Shown: piece after piece, positions 8,441 to 19,471 of the stretch
How the letters are laid out: each line of letters begins with the position of its first letter
Numbering within the stretch: position 1 is the stretch's first letter
Origin: Salipiger aestuarii
GTDB lineage: Bacteria; Pseudomonadota; Alphaproteobacteria; Rhodobacterales; Rhodobacteraceae
Direction: 5' to 3'
Assembly (NCBI RefSeq): GCF_003259905.1
Contig: NZ_QLMG01000027.1
Location: 1 to 51,549, forward strand
DNA: 51,549 bases
Made by a program: the position numbers and the translations under genes
Notes under the pieces: model-generated
What the model saw: only the letters and a program-made list of their open reading frames with translations
Databases searched by the model: none
What the model was told of the DNA's origin: nothing

Positions 8441-9475
8441 ATGACCCAGATCACCCTGCGCCGACCCGACGACTGGCACCTGCATCTGCGCGATGGCGAG
8501 ATGCTGCGCGCCGTGGCCCCCGAAAGCGCGCGCCATTTTGGCCGTGCGATCATCATGCCCAACCTCGTGCCCCCGGTCGTCACCGGCGCCGAGGCTGCGG
8601 CCTATCGCGACCGTATCCTTGCGGCGCGCCCCGAGGGCAGCGGGTTCACGCCGCTGATGACGCTGTACCTGACGGAACAAACCGATCCGGCGGATGTGGT
8701 GCAGGCGGCGCGTGACGGCATCGTGACGGCGGTGAAACTGTACCCGGCGGGGGCGACGACCAATTCGGCCTCGGGGGTGCGCGATTTCGACAAGGTGCGC
8801 CGGGTGCTCGACGCCATGGCCGAGGCGGGCATACCGCTGTGTGTCCACGGCGAGGTGGTCGACGGGGATGTCGACATCTTTGACCGCGAGGCGGTGTTCA
8901 TCGACCGCGTGCTCGATCCGATCCGGCGCGCGACGCCGGGGCTTCGGGTCGTGATGGAACACATCACCACGCGCGACGGCGTCGATTACGCCCGCGCGGG
9001 CGGCGATACGCTGGGCGCGACGATCACCACGCATCACCTTGTCATCAACCGCAACCATATCCTGGTGGGCGGGATCAAACCGCATTATTACTGCCTGCCG
9101 GTCGCCAAGCGCGAAAGCCACCGCCGGGCATTGGTCGAGGCGGCGACCTCGGGCGATGCCAGCTTCTTTCTGGGCACCGACAGCGCACCGCACACCGATC
9201 CCGCCAAGGAAAGCGCCTGCGGTTGTGCCGGGTGTTTCACCGCGACCAACACGGTGTCGATCCTTGCCGCGGTGTTCGAGGCGGCGGGCGCGTTGCACAA
9301 GCTCGAATCGTTTGCCTCGCTCAACGGGCCGGCATTTTACGGGCTGGCGCCCAACGAAGACACGCTGACCCTGCGCAAGGGCGATCCGGTGGCCTATCCG
9401 CCCAAGCTGAATACCGGGGCGGGCCCGGTGACGGTGTTCGACCCCGGCTTCCCGCTGCACTGGCGGGTCGACTGA
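8441..9475 (+). CDS. pyrC: Dihydroorotase, PyrC type
   Basis: PyrC closes carbamoyl-aspartate to dihydroorotate. The 344-residue protein shows [10 protein letters not shown] with metal ligands H13 and H15, the carbamylated lysine K99 in [27 protein letters not shown] and the metal aspartate in GTDSAPH. This is the short class II form found in Gram-negatives. The ATG at 8441 gives the canonical N-terminus; the upstream extension to 8357 runs into the divergent promoter region. It ends 28 bp from the convergent cytochrome b561-YceI gene. Confidence 0.95.
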   Translation: MTQITLRRPDDWHLHLRDGEMLRAVAPESARHFGRAIIMPNLVPPVVTGAEAAAYRDRILAARPEGSGFTPLMTLYLTEQTDPADVVQAARDGIVTAVKLYPAGATTNSASGVRDFDKVRRVLDAMAEAGIPLCVHGEVVDGDVDIFDREAVFIDRVLDPIRRATPGLRVVMEHITTRDGVDYARAGGDTLGATITTHHLVINRNHILVGGIKPHYYCLPVAKRESHRRALVEAATSGDASFFLGTDSAPHTDPAKESACGCAGCFTATNTVSILAAVFEAAGALHKLESFASLNGPAFYGLAPNEDTLTLRKGDPVAYPPKLNTGAGPVTVFDPGFPLHWRVD

Positions 9476-9503
9476 TCGCGCCCTCGCGCCGCCGCCTGCT
9501 GTT

Positions 9504-10700
9504 TCACCTGGCGGCGCGGGTCGCCACCAGGTCCACCAGTACTTCGACGTCATAGGCCAACTGGCCCGGATCAGTCATGCCCGTGCCGACGGCGTAGTCG
9601 CGCCGGTCCAGCGTGGCCTGCCCGGTCATCCGCGCCGTGTCGCCGTCGAGCGTCAGATCGAAGGGCAGGGTGATCGGCACCTCGGCATCCTTCAGCGTCA
9701 GCGTGCCCTGGGCCTCGCGCCCGGTTTCGGTGCGCAGCAGCGTCGCGGAAAAGGTTGCGGTGGGAAAGCTGTCCGCAGCCAGGAAATCCGGCCCGAGCGC
9801 CTGTTTCGACACCGACCCGAGCGTCAGCGAAGGCACGCTGATCCGGACGGTGACATCGCCTTCGGGGCCGGGGGTGTCCCGCGGCTGCCAGGCGATGGCG
9901 GCGGTCCAGTCGGCAAAGCTGCCGGTCACTTGCGCCCCCATCTGCGTGACGCGGATGGCCAGCGTGCCGTCCTGTATCTGCCAGTCGGACACGGCAGGCT
10001 TCAGGTGCGCGGCGGGGCGCGTTGCGTTCGTGCCCAACAGACCCGCGGCGGCGGCGCCTCCGAACAGCGCGACCCAGGCCAACAGCGCCAGGGCGGCGGG
10101 GGCGGCGTGCGATGTCCGCACCGCCGGGTTCCCGCCGGGGGTACCGCGCACCATGCGGGCCAGGGTGGCATCCCGGTCGATCGCCGCGTGCCTGATCGCG
10201 CCGGTCACATGCAGCGCCAGCATCCCCACAAGCAGCCATTGCGACAGGAAATGCACCGTCGCAAACGTTTCGGCAACGGCGGGCGCGGTCGGCACCATTG
10301 GAAGGTTCTGCCCCAGTGGCCACCAGATCGGAGCGAACCCTTCGGTCGCGGCGTGTTCGATCCAGCCTGTCAGCGGCACGATGACCAGTGCGGCATAAAG
10401 TGCCCAGTGCACGGTTTCGGCCAGCAGGGTTTCGGCCCGGCGTTCGGGATGCAGCGGCACCGGGCGCGTTTGACCCAGCGCCCAGACGATCCGCGCCAGC
10501 GCGATGGCGAAGAGTCCGACGCCCAGCGTCTTGTGGGCGGAAAACAGCGTGGTCTTGGTGGCGATCTGCGCCGCCTCCTGCATTGGCCACAGATGGGCGG
10601 TCCAACCCAGCGGCACCATGATCGCGATGCCAAGCGCGATGGCCCAGTGAAAGAACCGCGTGAGTCCGCCATAGGCGGTGGAGGTATTGGAAAGCGACAT
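9504..10700 (-). CDS. Cytochrome b561 fused to a YceI-like domain
   Basis: The 398-residue protein has two parts. Residues 1 to about 175 form a four-helix di-haem cytochrome b561 with likely haem histidines H18, H56, H98, H140 and H154. A further transmembrane segment (ALALLAWVALFGGAAAAGLL) follows, then a YceI-type lipocalin-like domain from about 228 to the end (LTLGSVSKQ, FPTATFSATL, GTLTLKD, DRRDYAVGTG). YceI proteins bind polyprenyl (quinone-like) lipids, and in many bacteria yceJ and yceI are adjacent genes. Here they are one polypeptide, with the YceI domain presumably in the periplasm. AGGAG precedes the ATG at 10700. It is divergent from fabD. Confidence 0.88.
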   Translation of the reverse strand: MSLSNTSTAYGGLTRFFHWAIALGIAIMVPLGWTAHLWPMQEAAQIATKTTLFSAHKTLGVGLFAIALARIVWALGQTRPVPLHPERRAETLLAETVHWALYAALVIVPLTGWIEHAATEGFAPIWWPLGQNLPMVPTAPAVAETFATVHFLSQWLLVGMLALHVTGAIRHAAIDRDATLARMVRGTPGGNPAVRTSHAAPAALALLAWVALFGGAAAAGLLGTNATRPAAHLKPAVSDWQIQDGTLAIRVTQMGAQVTGSFADWTAAIAWQPRDTPGPEGDVTVRISVPSLTLGSVSKQALGPDFLAADSFPTATFSATLLRTETGREAQGTLTLKDAEVPITLPFDLTLDGDTARMTGQATLDRRDYAVGTGMTDPGQLAYDVEVLVDLVATRAAR

Positions 10701-10903
10701 GGGGCAGCTCCTGTCACGCAAACGGCGTTGGCGGAATATCTGCCCTGCAAGGCGCCAGGGCGCAATTCCGGCCCCGCGCACAGGACTCGTGCGGCCCGCG
10801 CTGGCGTTGCGGTGACGAGCGTTGCGAAACCGCGCCGGGGACGTTAAGGAACGCCCCCAACGCGGGCGCAAGGCGCCTTTGACGCATCAACGGAGGGGTT
10901 CCC

Positions 10904-11845
10904 ATGTCGCGCGCATTCATCTTCCCGGGCCAGGGGGCCCAGACCATCGGCATGGGCAAGGCGCTTTGCCAGGCCTACCCTGCGGCCCGTGCCGTGTTCG
11001 AAGAGGTCGACGCAGCCCTGGGCGAATCCCTGTCCGCGCTGATCTGGGAGGGCGAGGCCGAGACCCTGACCCTGACGCAGAACGCCCAGCCGGCCCTGAT
11101 GGCGACCTCGCTTGCCGCGATGCGCGCGCTTCAGTCCGAGGGCGTGCAGGTCGGGGCGGCGTCGTTTGTCGCGGGGCATTCGCTGGGCGAATATTCGGCG
11201 CTGACCGCCGCGGGATCGCTCGGCGTGGCGGACGCGGCGCGCTTGTTGCGCACGCGGGGTCTTGCGATGCAAAGCGCGGTGCCGGTGGGCGAAGGCGCGA
11301 TGGCGGCTCTGTTGGGCCTTGACCTTGCGACCGCGCGAGAGGTCGCCGCCGAGGCGGCGGCGGACGGGGGCGTCTGCGCTGCGGCCAACGACAACGACCC
11401 CGGTCAGGTGGTGATTTCGGGCAGCAAGGCGGCGGTCGAGCGGGCGGTCGACATCGCCAAGGCCAGGGGCGCCAAGCGGGCGATGATGCTGCCGGTCAGC
11501 GCGCCTTTCCATTGCGCGCTCATGGCGCCCGCCGCCGAGACGATGGCGCGGGCGCTGGCCGAGGTCGAGATCAAGGCGCCCGCCGTGCCGCTGGTGGCCA
11601 ATGTGCGCGCGCAGGCCGTCACCGACCCGGCGCAGATCCGGGCGCTGCTGGTCGAGCAGGTGACCGGGTCGGTGCGCTGGCGCGAGTCGGTGGAATTCAT
11701 GGTGGCGCAAGGCGTGACCGAGTTCTGGGAAATCGGCGCGGGCAAGGCGCTGTCGGGCATGGTGCGCCGGATCAACCGCGCCTCCGGCGTGCACAGTATC
11801 GGCACGCCCGACGATGTCGCAAAGGTGCTTGCGGTGGCGCAGTAG
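10904..11845 (+). CDS. fabD: Malonyl-CoA:ACP transacylase
   Basis: FabD moves the malonyl group from CoA to acyl carrier protein, feeding fatty-acid elongation. The 313-residue protein has the FPGQGAQ start, the nucleophile motif GHSLGEYSA (S93) and the catalytic histidine H203 in SAPFHCALM. GGAGGGG lies just upstream of the ATG. It is followed by fabG (77 bp) and acpP, forming a fatty-acid synthesis cluster. Confidence 0.96.
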   Translation: MSRAFIFPGQGAQTIGMGKALCQAYPAARAVFEEVDAALGESLSALIWEGEAETLTLTQNAQPALMATSLAAMRALQSEGVQVGAASFVAGHSLGEYSALTAAGSLGVADAARLLRTRGLAMQSAVPVGEGAMAALLGLDLATAREVAAEAAADGGVCAAANDNDPGQVVISGSKAAVERAVDIAKARGAKRAMMLPVSAPFHCALMAPAAETMARALAEVEIKAPAVPLVANVRAQAVTDPAQIRALLVEQVTGSVRWRESVEFMVAQGVTEFWEIGAGKALSGMVRRINRASGVHSIGTPDDVAKVLAVAQ

Positions 11846-11922
11846 GCGCGTTGCGCTTGCGGACCGTGGCGCCGACAGGGCATCACATATCTGGATGAAA
11901 CACGGAAAAACAGGGGTGAGCA

Positions 11923-12660
11923 ATGTTCGATCTGACGGGAAAATGCGCGTTGGTGACCGGCGCATCGGGCGGCATCGGTGGCGAGATCGCAAGGGCGCTG
12001 CATGCGGCGGGCGCGACGGTGGGGCTTTCGGGCACGCGCGGCGCGCCGCTGGAGGCGCTGGCGGCCGAACTGGGCGAGCGGGCTTTCGTGTTGCCGTGCA
12101 ACCTGTCCGACCCCGAGGCGGTTTCGGCCCTGCCCAAGCAGGCGATCGCGGCGATGGGCGCGGTCGATATTCTGGTGAACAACGCGGGGATCAACCGCGA
12201 CAATCTGATCATGCGGATGTCGGATGAGGACTGGCAGTCGGTGATCGACGTGAATCTTACCGCGACATTCAAGCTGTGCAAGGGCGTGCTGCGCGGCATG
12301 ATGAAGGCGCGCTGGGGCCGGATCGTGAACATCTCATCCATCGTGGGGGCCACGGGAAACCCCGGCCAGGGCAATTATGCCGCATCCAAGGCCGGCATGA
12401 TCGGCATGTCGAAATCGCTGGCCTTCGAGGTCGCAAGCCGGGGCATCACCGTCAACGCCGTGGCGCCGGGCTTTATCGAAACCGCGATGACCGACAAGCT
12501 GAACGACGAGCAGAAGACGGGCATTCTGGGCCAGATCCCGTCGGGTCGCATGGGCTCGGCGCAGGAAATTGCTGCGGCTGTGCTGTATCTTGCAAGCCCC
12601 GAGGCGGGCTATGTCACGGGCAGCACGCTGCATGTGAACGGCGGCATGGCGATGCTTTGA
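11923..12660 (+). CDS. fabG: 3-oxoacyl-ACP reductase
   Basis: FabG reduces beta-ketoacyl-ACP with NADPH. The 245-residue short-chain dehydrogenase has the cofactor motif TGASGGIG (12-19), NNAG near 86, and the catalytic set S139, Y152 and K156 in NISSIVGATG and NYAASKAG. The end GSTLHVNGGMAML is typical of FabG. AGGGGTG precedes the ATG. It lies between fabD and acpP. Confidence 0.95.
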   Translation: MFDLTGKCALVTGASGGIGGEIARALHAAGATVGLSGTRGAPLEALAAELGERAFVLPCNLSDPEAVSALPKQAIAAMGAVDILVNNAGINRDNLIMRMSDEDWQSVIDVNLTATFKLCKGVLRGMMKARWGRIVNISSIVGATGNPGQGNYAASKAGMIGMSKSLAFEVASRGITVNAVAPGFIETAMTDKLNDEQKTGILGQIPSGRMGSAQEIAAAVLYLASPEAGYVTGSTLHVNGGMAML

Positions 12661-12690
12661 CAGCGCGGGTCCTGGCGCGGCGGAAAGCAT

Positions 12691-12718
12691 TTGCCATCCC
12701 GCGCGGCTGTGGTATAGG
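12691..12718 (+). promoter_or_regulatory. Probable acpP promoter
   Basis: TTGCCA (12691-12696) and TATAGG (12713-12718) are separated by 16 bp. This would give acpP its own strong promoter and a leader of about 150 nt, fitting its need for much higher expression than fabD and fabG. Confidence 0.6.
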
Positions 12719-12766
12719 CGCGCAAGGATTAGGGCCAGGGGCGCGGGGAACCGCGTTGCAAGGCCT

Positions 12767-12829
12767 GTCCCGGAACGACCGGGACGAGCCGCCCGAAACC
12801 GGGCGACATGAGCCGGCACCCCGGTGGGG
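12767..12829 (+). other. Three tandem hairpins in the acpP leader
   Basis: Three GC-rich stem-loops follow one another: 12767-12785 (GTCCCGG, loop AACGA), 12791-12804 (GCCCG, loop AAAC) and 12819-12829 (CCCC, loop GGT). They lie between the probable promoter and the acpP start. They could stabilise the transcript or control translation. No known riboswitch class was recognised. Confidence 0.5.
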
Positions 12830-12877
12830 CGAAGGCAGAGATGGGCGAGTGGCCCGGAAAGATGTGAGGACGGAAGT

Positions 12878-13111
12878 ATGAGCGATATTCCTGATCGCGT
12901 GCGCAAGATCGTGGTCGAGCACCTTGGCGTTGAAGAGGACAAGGTGACCGAGAGCGCCTCGTTCATCGACGATCTTGGTGCGGACAGCCTGGACACGGTC
13001 GAGCTGGTGATGGCCTTCGAGGAAGAGTTCGGGATCGAAATCCCGGATGATGCGGCCGAAACGATCCAGACCTTCGGTGACGCGGTCAAGTTCATCAAGG
13101 AAGCCTCGTAA
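12878..13111 (+). CDS. acpP: Acyl carrier protein
   Basis: This is the 77-residue acidic carrier that holds growing acyl chains on a phosphopantetheine arm attached to Ser37 in [13 protein letters not shown]. The start at 12878 follows GAGGACGGAAGT; an upstream in-frame ATG at 12824 would add an unrelated 18-residue tail. A strong terminator follows directly. In many proteobacteria fabF comes next, but here it does not. Confidence 0.97.
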   Translation: MSDIPDRVRKIVVEHLGVEEDKVTESASFIDDLGADSLDTVELVMAFEEEFGIEIPDDAAETIQTFGDAVKFIKEAS

Positions 13112-13139
13112 GCGCGTCTTTCGGGTCGGTTGATTTATG

Positions 13140-14670
<1,531 letters not shown>

Positions 14671-14721
14671 AGCCGGGCACCCGGCGGCGCTATCGTCGCT
14701 TCGAACCGACAGGAGACCGCC

Positions 14722-16173
14722 ATGACCGTCTTTGATACCCCGCTTCGCTCTGGCCATTTCATCGCGGGGCGGTACATCGACGGGGAGGGCGCGATCGAGG
14801 TCGGCTCGCCCTCGACCGGGGCCGCGCTTGGCGCGATCGCATGCGCGGATGCCGATGTGGTGGACAGGGCTGTGCAGGCGGCGCGCGCGGCGCTGGTGTC
14901 TTCGGGGTGGGCCGGACGTGCCCCCCGCGAACGGGTGCGCGCGATGCACGCCTGGGCCGATCTGATCGACGCCGAGGCCGCGACCATCGCGCGGCTTGAG
15001 GCGGTGTGTTCGTCGCGCCCCCAGGCCGAGGCGCGCGTCGGCGACGTGGTGACCAGCGCCGAGCAGATCCGCTTTTTTGCCGAGTTCGCGGATAAGGAAG
15101 CGGGCACGCTGGTGCCGACCTCGGACGCGGCGTTCGGGTTCATCGACGACGCCCCTTACGGGGTGATCGGGGCGATCACACCCTGGAACTTTCCGCTGAA
15201 CATGGCCGCATGGAAGCTGGGCGCGGCGCTGGCGGCGGGTAATGCGGTGGTGATCAAGCCATCGGAAATGACCCCGTGGACAACGCTTTATGTGGCCGAA
15301 CTGTCGGTCAGGGTTGGCATACCCGAGGGGCTGATAAATGTGGTGATGGGCGACGGGCCGGTCACGGGGGCCGCGATCACCGGCCATCCGGGCATCGACA
15401 AGGTCTCGTTCACCGGCTCGACCCGCGCCGGGGCCGCGATCATGGAAAACATCGCCAGAACAGGCATCAAGCCGATGACGCTGGAGCTGGGCGGCAAGAG
15501 TCCGATGGTGGTGTTCGCTGATTGCGACCTGGATCACACCGCCGATTGCATCGCGCGCGGCATCCTGCCCAACGCCGGGCAGTTCTGCGTTGCAGGCTCG
15601 CGCGTCATCGTGCAGGACAGCATCGCCGAGGCGCTGGCCGACCGGCTGAAAGACCGCTTCGCTCGGGTGGTGCCGACCGACACGCTGGCCGACACGCCCG
15701 GCTTTTCGCCCATCATTTCCGACAAGCAGCTGCGCCGCATCGACGGCATCGTGCAGGCTGCCGTGGGTCAGGGGGGCGAACTGTTGTGCGGCGGTGGGGC
15801 CTTTGACCGTGCGGGGGCGTTCTACAAGCCCACCCTGATTGCGGGCGTCACCGAAACCAGCCCCGCGGTGACCGAGGAAATCTTTGGCCCCGTCGCCACG
15901 TTTCAGACCTTTGCCACCGAGGATGAGGCGATGCAGCTTGCCGGTCACCCGACCTATGGGCTGTGCGCGGGGCTGTTCACCCGCGATGTCGGCCGCGCGC
16001 TGCGCCTGACCCGCAGGCTTGAGGCGGGCACCGTCTGGGTCAATCGCTATGGGCGCACCCGCGACCACATCCTGCCCACGGGCGGCTGGAAGGCATCCGG
16101 TCTTGGCAAGGATCTGGGGCGCGAGGCCTATCACGGCAACCGGCGCACGAAATCGGTTCTGATCGACCTGTGA
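14722..16173 (+). CDS. NAD(P)-dependent aldehyde dehydrogenase
   Basis: The 483-residue protein oxidises an aldehyde to the acid. It contains the cofactor and transition-state segment TPWNFPLNMAAWK, SFTGSTRAG, general base E255 in LELGGKSP, and the catalytic cysteine C289 in NAGQFCVAGSR. GGWKASGLGKDLG near the end fits the betaine-aldehyde/aldehyde dehydrogenase group. The exact substrate cannot be read from sequence. It lies directly after dgdA, so it may act in the same amine or amino-acid breakdown route. AGGAGA precedes the ATG. Its stop overlaps the next start by four bases. Confidence 0.93.
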   Translation: MTVFDTPLRSGHFIAGRYIDGEGAIEVGSPSTGAALGAIACADADVVDRAVQAARAALVSSGWAGRAPRERVRAMHAWADLIDAEAATIARLEAVCSSRPQAEARVGDVVTSAEQIRFFAEFADKEAGTLVPTSDAAFGFIDDAPYGVIGAITPWNFPLNMAAWKLGAALAAGNAVVIKPSEMTPWTTLYVAELSVRVGIPEGLINVVMGDGPVTGAAITGHPGIDKVSFTGSTRAGAAIMENIARTGIKPMTLELGGKSPMVVFADCDLDHTADCIARGILPNAGQFCVAGSRVIVQDSIAEALADRLKDRFARVVPTDTLADTPGFSPIISDKQLRRIDGIVQAAVGQGGELLCGGGAFDRAGAFYKPTLIAGVTETSPAVTEEIFGPVATFQTFATEDEAMQLAGHPTYGLCAGLFTRDVGRALRLTRRLEAGTVWVNRYGRTRDHILPTGGWKASGLGKDLGREAYHGNRRTKSVLIDL

Positions 16174-16673
16174 GCGGAATTTCGGAAAAGACACTTGTGG
16201 CCGCGCTGGTCAGCTATGCGGCGCAGGACGGGCTGGGCGAACAGGTCGCCTGGCCCGACATCGAGGCGGCCATCGCCACGCTGGCGTGCGATCCCGTGGG
16301 CCCCAAGGCGTTGCGGGAGGCGGTGCGCGCCATGAACGACCGCGACGTGGTCGAAACGCTGGAAGACTGGTTGCTGTCCGAAGTGGCCCGGCGCGAGGCC
16401 GCCGCCCGCGCCGCCGCCCGCCCATCGGAAAAGATCGTGGCGCCGATCCAGTCGGTCAGCTTTGGCGCGGGCGTCACGGCGGCGGCGCTGGCTTTGGCCG
16501 GAACGGTGAGCTTGGTGCCTGCGGCGATCATGGGCACGGCCGCGCTGTGTTCGGGATTTGCGGCAAGCTGGTACCGGATGCGCTTTGCCCGCGCCGAGGA
16601 CGATGCCCAGGCCGAGGCCGCCGCGATCCGGCGCCTGGCGGAAATCTGCGCATCCGAAAAGCGGAACAATTAG
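16170..16673 (+). CDS. Hypothetical protein with a hydrophobic hairpin
   Basis: The 167-residue product is unrecognised. It begins with GTG at 16170, sharing GTGA with the stop of the aldehyde dehydrogenase gene, a sign of translational coupling. The first 85 residues are helical and charged. Then come two hydrophobic stretches (AGVTAAALALAGTVSLVPA and AAIMGTAALCSGFAASW), which would place the protein in the inner membrane with both ends on the same side. The C-terminus is charged and rich in Ala/Glu. The coupling suggests it belongs with the dgdA-aldehyde dehydrogenase unit, but no function can be inferred. Confidence 0.65.
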   Translation: MSGISEKTLVAALVSYAAQDGLGEQVAWPDIEAAIATLACDPVGPKALREAVRAMNDRDVVETLEDWLLSEVARREAAARAAARPSEKIVAPIQSVSFGAGVTAAALALAGTVSLVPAAIMGTAALCSGFAASWYRMRFARAEDDAQAEAAAIRRLAEICASEKRNN

Positions 16674-16743
16674 GCATCTCGCGGCGTTATGGTGGCAATC
16701 CGCTTCGGGGGATGCTATATATGGCTCGTCAAGGAGGACCTGA

Positions 16744-16938
16744 ATGACCTCGTTCGAAATCGCCCTGAGCGTCGGATCCGTGGCTGCGGCCGCATCGTCC
16801 ATTGCCTATATGGCGCATCTGCTGCGCTCCAGTGTCCAGCCGCTGCGTGTATCGCGCGACCGGCTTGATCGCTTTGTGCAGAACGCGCCCTACCATCGTC
16901 TCGACAAGCGCCTGACCGGGCGCGGCCTGACGAAATAG
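16744..16938 (+). CDS. Small membrane protein
   Basis: The 64-residue product has one hydrophobic segment (residues 5 to about 27, ALSVGSVAAAASSIAYMAHLL) followed by a basic tail (RVSRDRLDRF, KRLTGRGLTK). An excellent ribosome binding site, AAGGAGG at 16731-16737, precedes the ATG, and a terminator follows the stop, so the gene is likely real. Its family is not recognised. Confidence 0.65.
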   Translation: MTSFEIALSVGSVAAAASSIAYMAHLLRSSVQPLRVSRDRLDRFVQNAPYHRLDKRLTGRGLTK

Positions 16939-16947
16939 TATCGTCGA

Positions 16948-17004
16948 TTCATCCGTGTATGGATGAACCGGCTGACCGGCCCGCCGCATGTGGCGGGCCT
17001 TTTT
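16948..17004 (+). terminator. Hairpin plus Rho-independent terminator
   Basis: A first stem (TTCATCC with GGATGAA, 16948-16967) is followed by GGCCCGCC (16978-16985), a 6-base loop, GGCGGGCC (16992-16999) and TTTTT. The second is a textbook terminator for the small membrane protein gene. Confidence 0.85.
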
Positions 17005-17607
17005 GATTTCAAAGCAACGGATTGGCAGGCGTATTTAACGCACCGTGATGATCTGTTGCGGGACCAAATAATCTTCGAGTGCGTATATCGGCATATCGTT
17101 GCCGTAGCCGGGCCGCGCAAGCGCGCTATGGGGCGGCTTTCGGTCTCCCGGATGAAATGCGTGTTCACCCTGGCGCAGCCATCCGAGGACATCCAGCGCG
17201 CACCCGGCGTCGCCCGACCATACCGGCCGCCCTGGCTGTCATTCGCGCAGGTTACCGGCTGATCTGGCTTGTCGAATCGGGTGATCGCCACCACGGGGCC
17301 GAAGCCCTTACGCTGAGCGACGTCGCCGGTTTGCGCTGCGTCCCCGGTCGTCCCGGACGCGTCAAGGAACCCTGTCGCCCTCGCGATCGGGCAGCGGGCG
17401 ATCCAGCGGCCGTCCAGACTGAAACGCCGATATCGTAGCAATTGTCGCGTGCGGCGTCATCCGGCCGCGCAGGCCGATGACAGCGCAGCCCCGATGACCG
17501 GTCCACGTTCGGTCACCGCCACGAAATACTGCAAGTGTCCGGGGGCGAGCGAAAGCCCCGCTCTTCTTGTGAATCAAGCAGAGCGGGAAAGGAAAGTCAG
17601 CGCAAGG
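17005..17607. other. 600-bp gap without a convincing gene
   Basis: Neither strand shows an open frame with a good start, ribosome binding site and recognisable product. The minus strand has several short overlapping frames in different phases between 17250 and 17577 (for example YFVAVTERGPVIGAAL, then a stop, continuing in another frame as DNCYDIGVSVWTAAG). This looks like a gene broken by frameshifts, but I cannot name it. Confidence 0.4.
17532..17590 (-). terminator. Double hairpin after edd
   Basis: On the minus strand, beyond the edd stop, CCCGCTCT pairs with AGAGCGGG with an inner CTTG/CAAG stem, followed by a second stem (GGGGC with GCCCC) around a CTTTCGCTC loop. The T-tract is poor, so termination is likely but not certain. 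Confidence 0.5.
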
Positions 17608-19413
17608 TCAGACGACCACCGCCGCGCCATTCGACGCCAGCCCGACGTTTTCGCGGAAGGCGGCGAACAACTCGCGTCCGACGCCATGGCCATTGCCGGC
17701 CAGATCGGCCACGATGGGGTCGCGATCCTCGAACCCCTCGGTGAGGCAGGCGAGCGTGCCGTTCACCGCATCCACCCGCACAATATCGCCGTCGCGCAGT
17801 TTCGCCAGCGGGCCGCCCGCCGCCGCCTCGGGCGAAACGTGGATGGCGCTTGGAACCTTGCCCGACGCGCCCGACATGCGGCCGTCGGTCACCAGCGCCA
17901 CCTTGAGCCCGCGATCCTGCAACACCGCAAGCGTGGGCGTCAGCGAATGCAGTTCGGGCATGCCGTTGGCCTTGGGGCCCTGGAAGCGCACGACCACGAT
18001 GGTGTCGCTGGTGAATTCACCGGCCTTGAAGGCGACCTTCACATCGTCCTGATCGTGGAAGACGCGGCAGGGGGCCTCGACGATGTGGCGTTCGGGGGCG
18101 ACGGCAGAGACCTTCATCATGCCATGCCCGAGATTGCCGCGCATCTGGGACAGTCCGCCGGTCTTCTGAAACGGGTTCGACGCGGGGCGCAGGATCTTGT
18201 CGTTCTGCGTTTCGCGCGAGGCGGGTTCGTAGCGGACCACGCCGTCGCGCAGCTTGGGTTCCTGAGTGTACAGCGACAGCCCGTCGCCCGCGACAGTCTT
18301 GACGTCTTCGTGCACGAGACCGCCATCGAGCAGTTCGGCGATCAGGTACTGCAAGCCCCCGGCGGCGTGGAAATGGTTCACGTCCGCCAGCCCGTTGGGA
18401 TAGACCTTGGCCATCAGCGGCACGACGGACGAGATCGCTTCGAAATCCTCCAGCGTGATCTCATGCCCGGCGGCGCGGGCCATGGCCGGCAGGTGGAGCA
18501 CGAGGTTGGTGCTGCCGCCCGTCGCCATCAGCCCGACGATGCCGTTGACGAACGCCTTGGCATCCAGAATGTCGCAAACGGGGCGATAGTCATTGCCCAG
18601 CCCGGTGATCTCCAGCGCGCGTTTCGCCCCGGCCACGGTCAGCGCGTCGCGCAGCGGCGTGTTGGGGTTCACGAAGCTGGCACCGGGCAGATGCAGGCCC
18701 ATGATCTCCATCAGCATCTGGTTGCTGTTGGCGGTGCCATAGAACGTGCAGGTGCCCGGACCGTGATAGGATGCCATCTCGGCTTCCATCAGCTTGTCGC
18801 GGCCGACCTCGCCGGTGGCAAACTGCTGACGGACCCTGGATTTCTCATCGTTGGGCAGGCCGGACGTCATCGGTCCCGCGGGCAGAAAGATGCCGGGGAT
18901 GTAGCCAAAGGTCGCCGCCCCGATCACCAGACCCGGCACGATCTTGTCGCACACCCCAAGGTAGACGGCGGAATCGAACACGTTGTGCGACAACGACACC
19001 CCCGTGGCCAGCGCGATCACGTCGCGCGAAAACAGCGACAGTTCCATGCCGACCTGGCCTTGGGTGACGCCGTCGCACATCGCCGGCACGCCGCCCGCGA
19101 CCTGTGCGGTACAGCCCGACGCGCGCGCCGCGTCGCGGATGATCTGAGGAAAGCGTTCGAACGGTTGATGCGCCGACAGCATGTCGTTGTAGGATGTCAC
19201 GATGCCCAGATTGGCCGCCAGCCCTTCGGCAAGCGCGGTCTGGTCGCTGCCCATGGCGGCATAGGCGTGGGCCTGGTTGCCGCAGGTCAGGTGGGCGCGG
19301 CGGGGGCCTTCGTCGGCGGCGCGGCGCATCCGGTCAAGATAGGTGGCGCGCCGGGATCGGGAACGGGCCTCGATGGTCTCGGTGACCTTGGCGATCGTGG
19401 AATCGAGCGGCAT
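17608..19413 (-). CDS. edd: 6-phosphogluconate dehydratase
   Basis: Edd converts 6-phosphogluconate to 2-keto-3-deoxy-6-phosphogluconate, the first committed step of the Entner-Doudoroff pathway. The 601-residue protein belongs to the IlvD/Edd Fe-S dehydratases: [14 protein letters not shown] and [10 protein letters not shown] carry cluster cysteines, and [21 protein letters not shown] is the conserved C-terminal signature. The text [20 protein letters not shown] favours Edd over IlvD. ATG 19413 with GGAGAG upstream gives the usual start; ATG 19425 is a possible alternative. The partner aldolase eda is not in the window. The promoter carries a LacI-type operator. Confidence 0.95.
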   Translation of the reverse strand: MPLDSTIAKVTETIEARSRSRRATYLDRMRRAADEGPRRAHLTCGNQAHAYAAMGSDQTALAEGLAANLGIVTSYNDMLSAHQPFERFPQIIRDAARASGCTAQVAGGVPAMCDGVTQGQVGMELSLFSRDVIALATGVSLSHNVFDSAVYLGVCDKIVPGLVIGAATFGYIPGIFLPAGPMTSGLPNDEKSRVRQQFATGEVGRDKLMEAEMASYHGPGTCTFYGTANSNQMLMEIMGLHLPGASFVNPNTPLRDALTVAGAKRALEITGLGNDYRPVCDILDAKAFVNGIVGLMATGGSTNLVLHLPAMARAAGHEITLEDFEAISSVVPLMAKVYPNGLADVNHFHAAGGLQYLIAELLDGGLVHEDVKTVAGDGLSLYTQEPKLRDGVVRYEPASRETQNDKILRPASNPFQKTGGLSQMRGNLGHGMMKVSAVAPERHIVEAPCRVFHDQDDVKVAFKAGEFTSDTIVVVRFQGPKANGMPELHSLTPTLAVLQDRGLKVALVTDGRMSGASGKVPSAIHVSPEAAAGGPLAKLRDGDIVRVDAVNGTLACLTEGFEDRDPIVADLAGNGHGVGRELFAAFRENVGLASNGAAVVV

Positions 19414-19471
19414 GGGTCTCTCCATATCTGGCGTCGGCCTCGCGGCGGCGAGGCGCTGGCTTGGGAATTGA

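Noticed and set aside
12719-12877. Known riboswitch before acpP
   Set aside because: Hairpins are present but no conserved core of a known class could be recognised.
16890-17441. 183-codon minus-strand frame in the gap before edd
   Set aside because: It overlaps the terminator and the small membrane protein end, has no ribosome binding site and no recognisable text; kept only as a possible relic.
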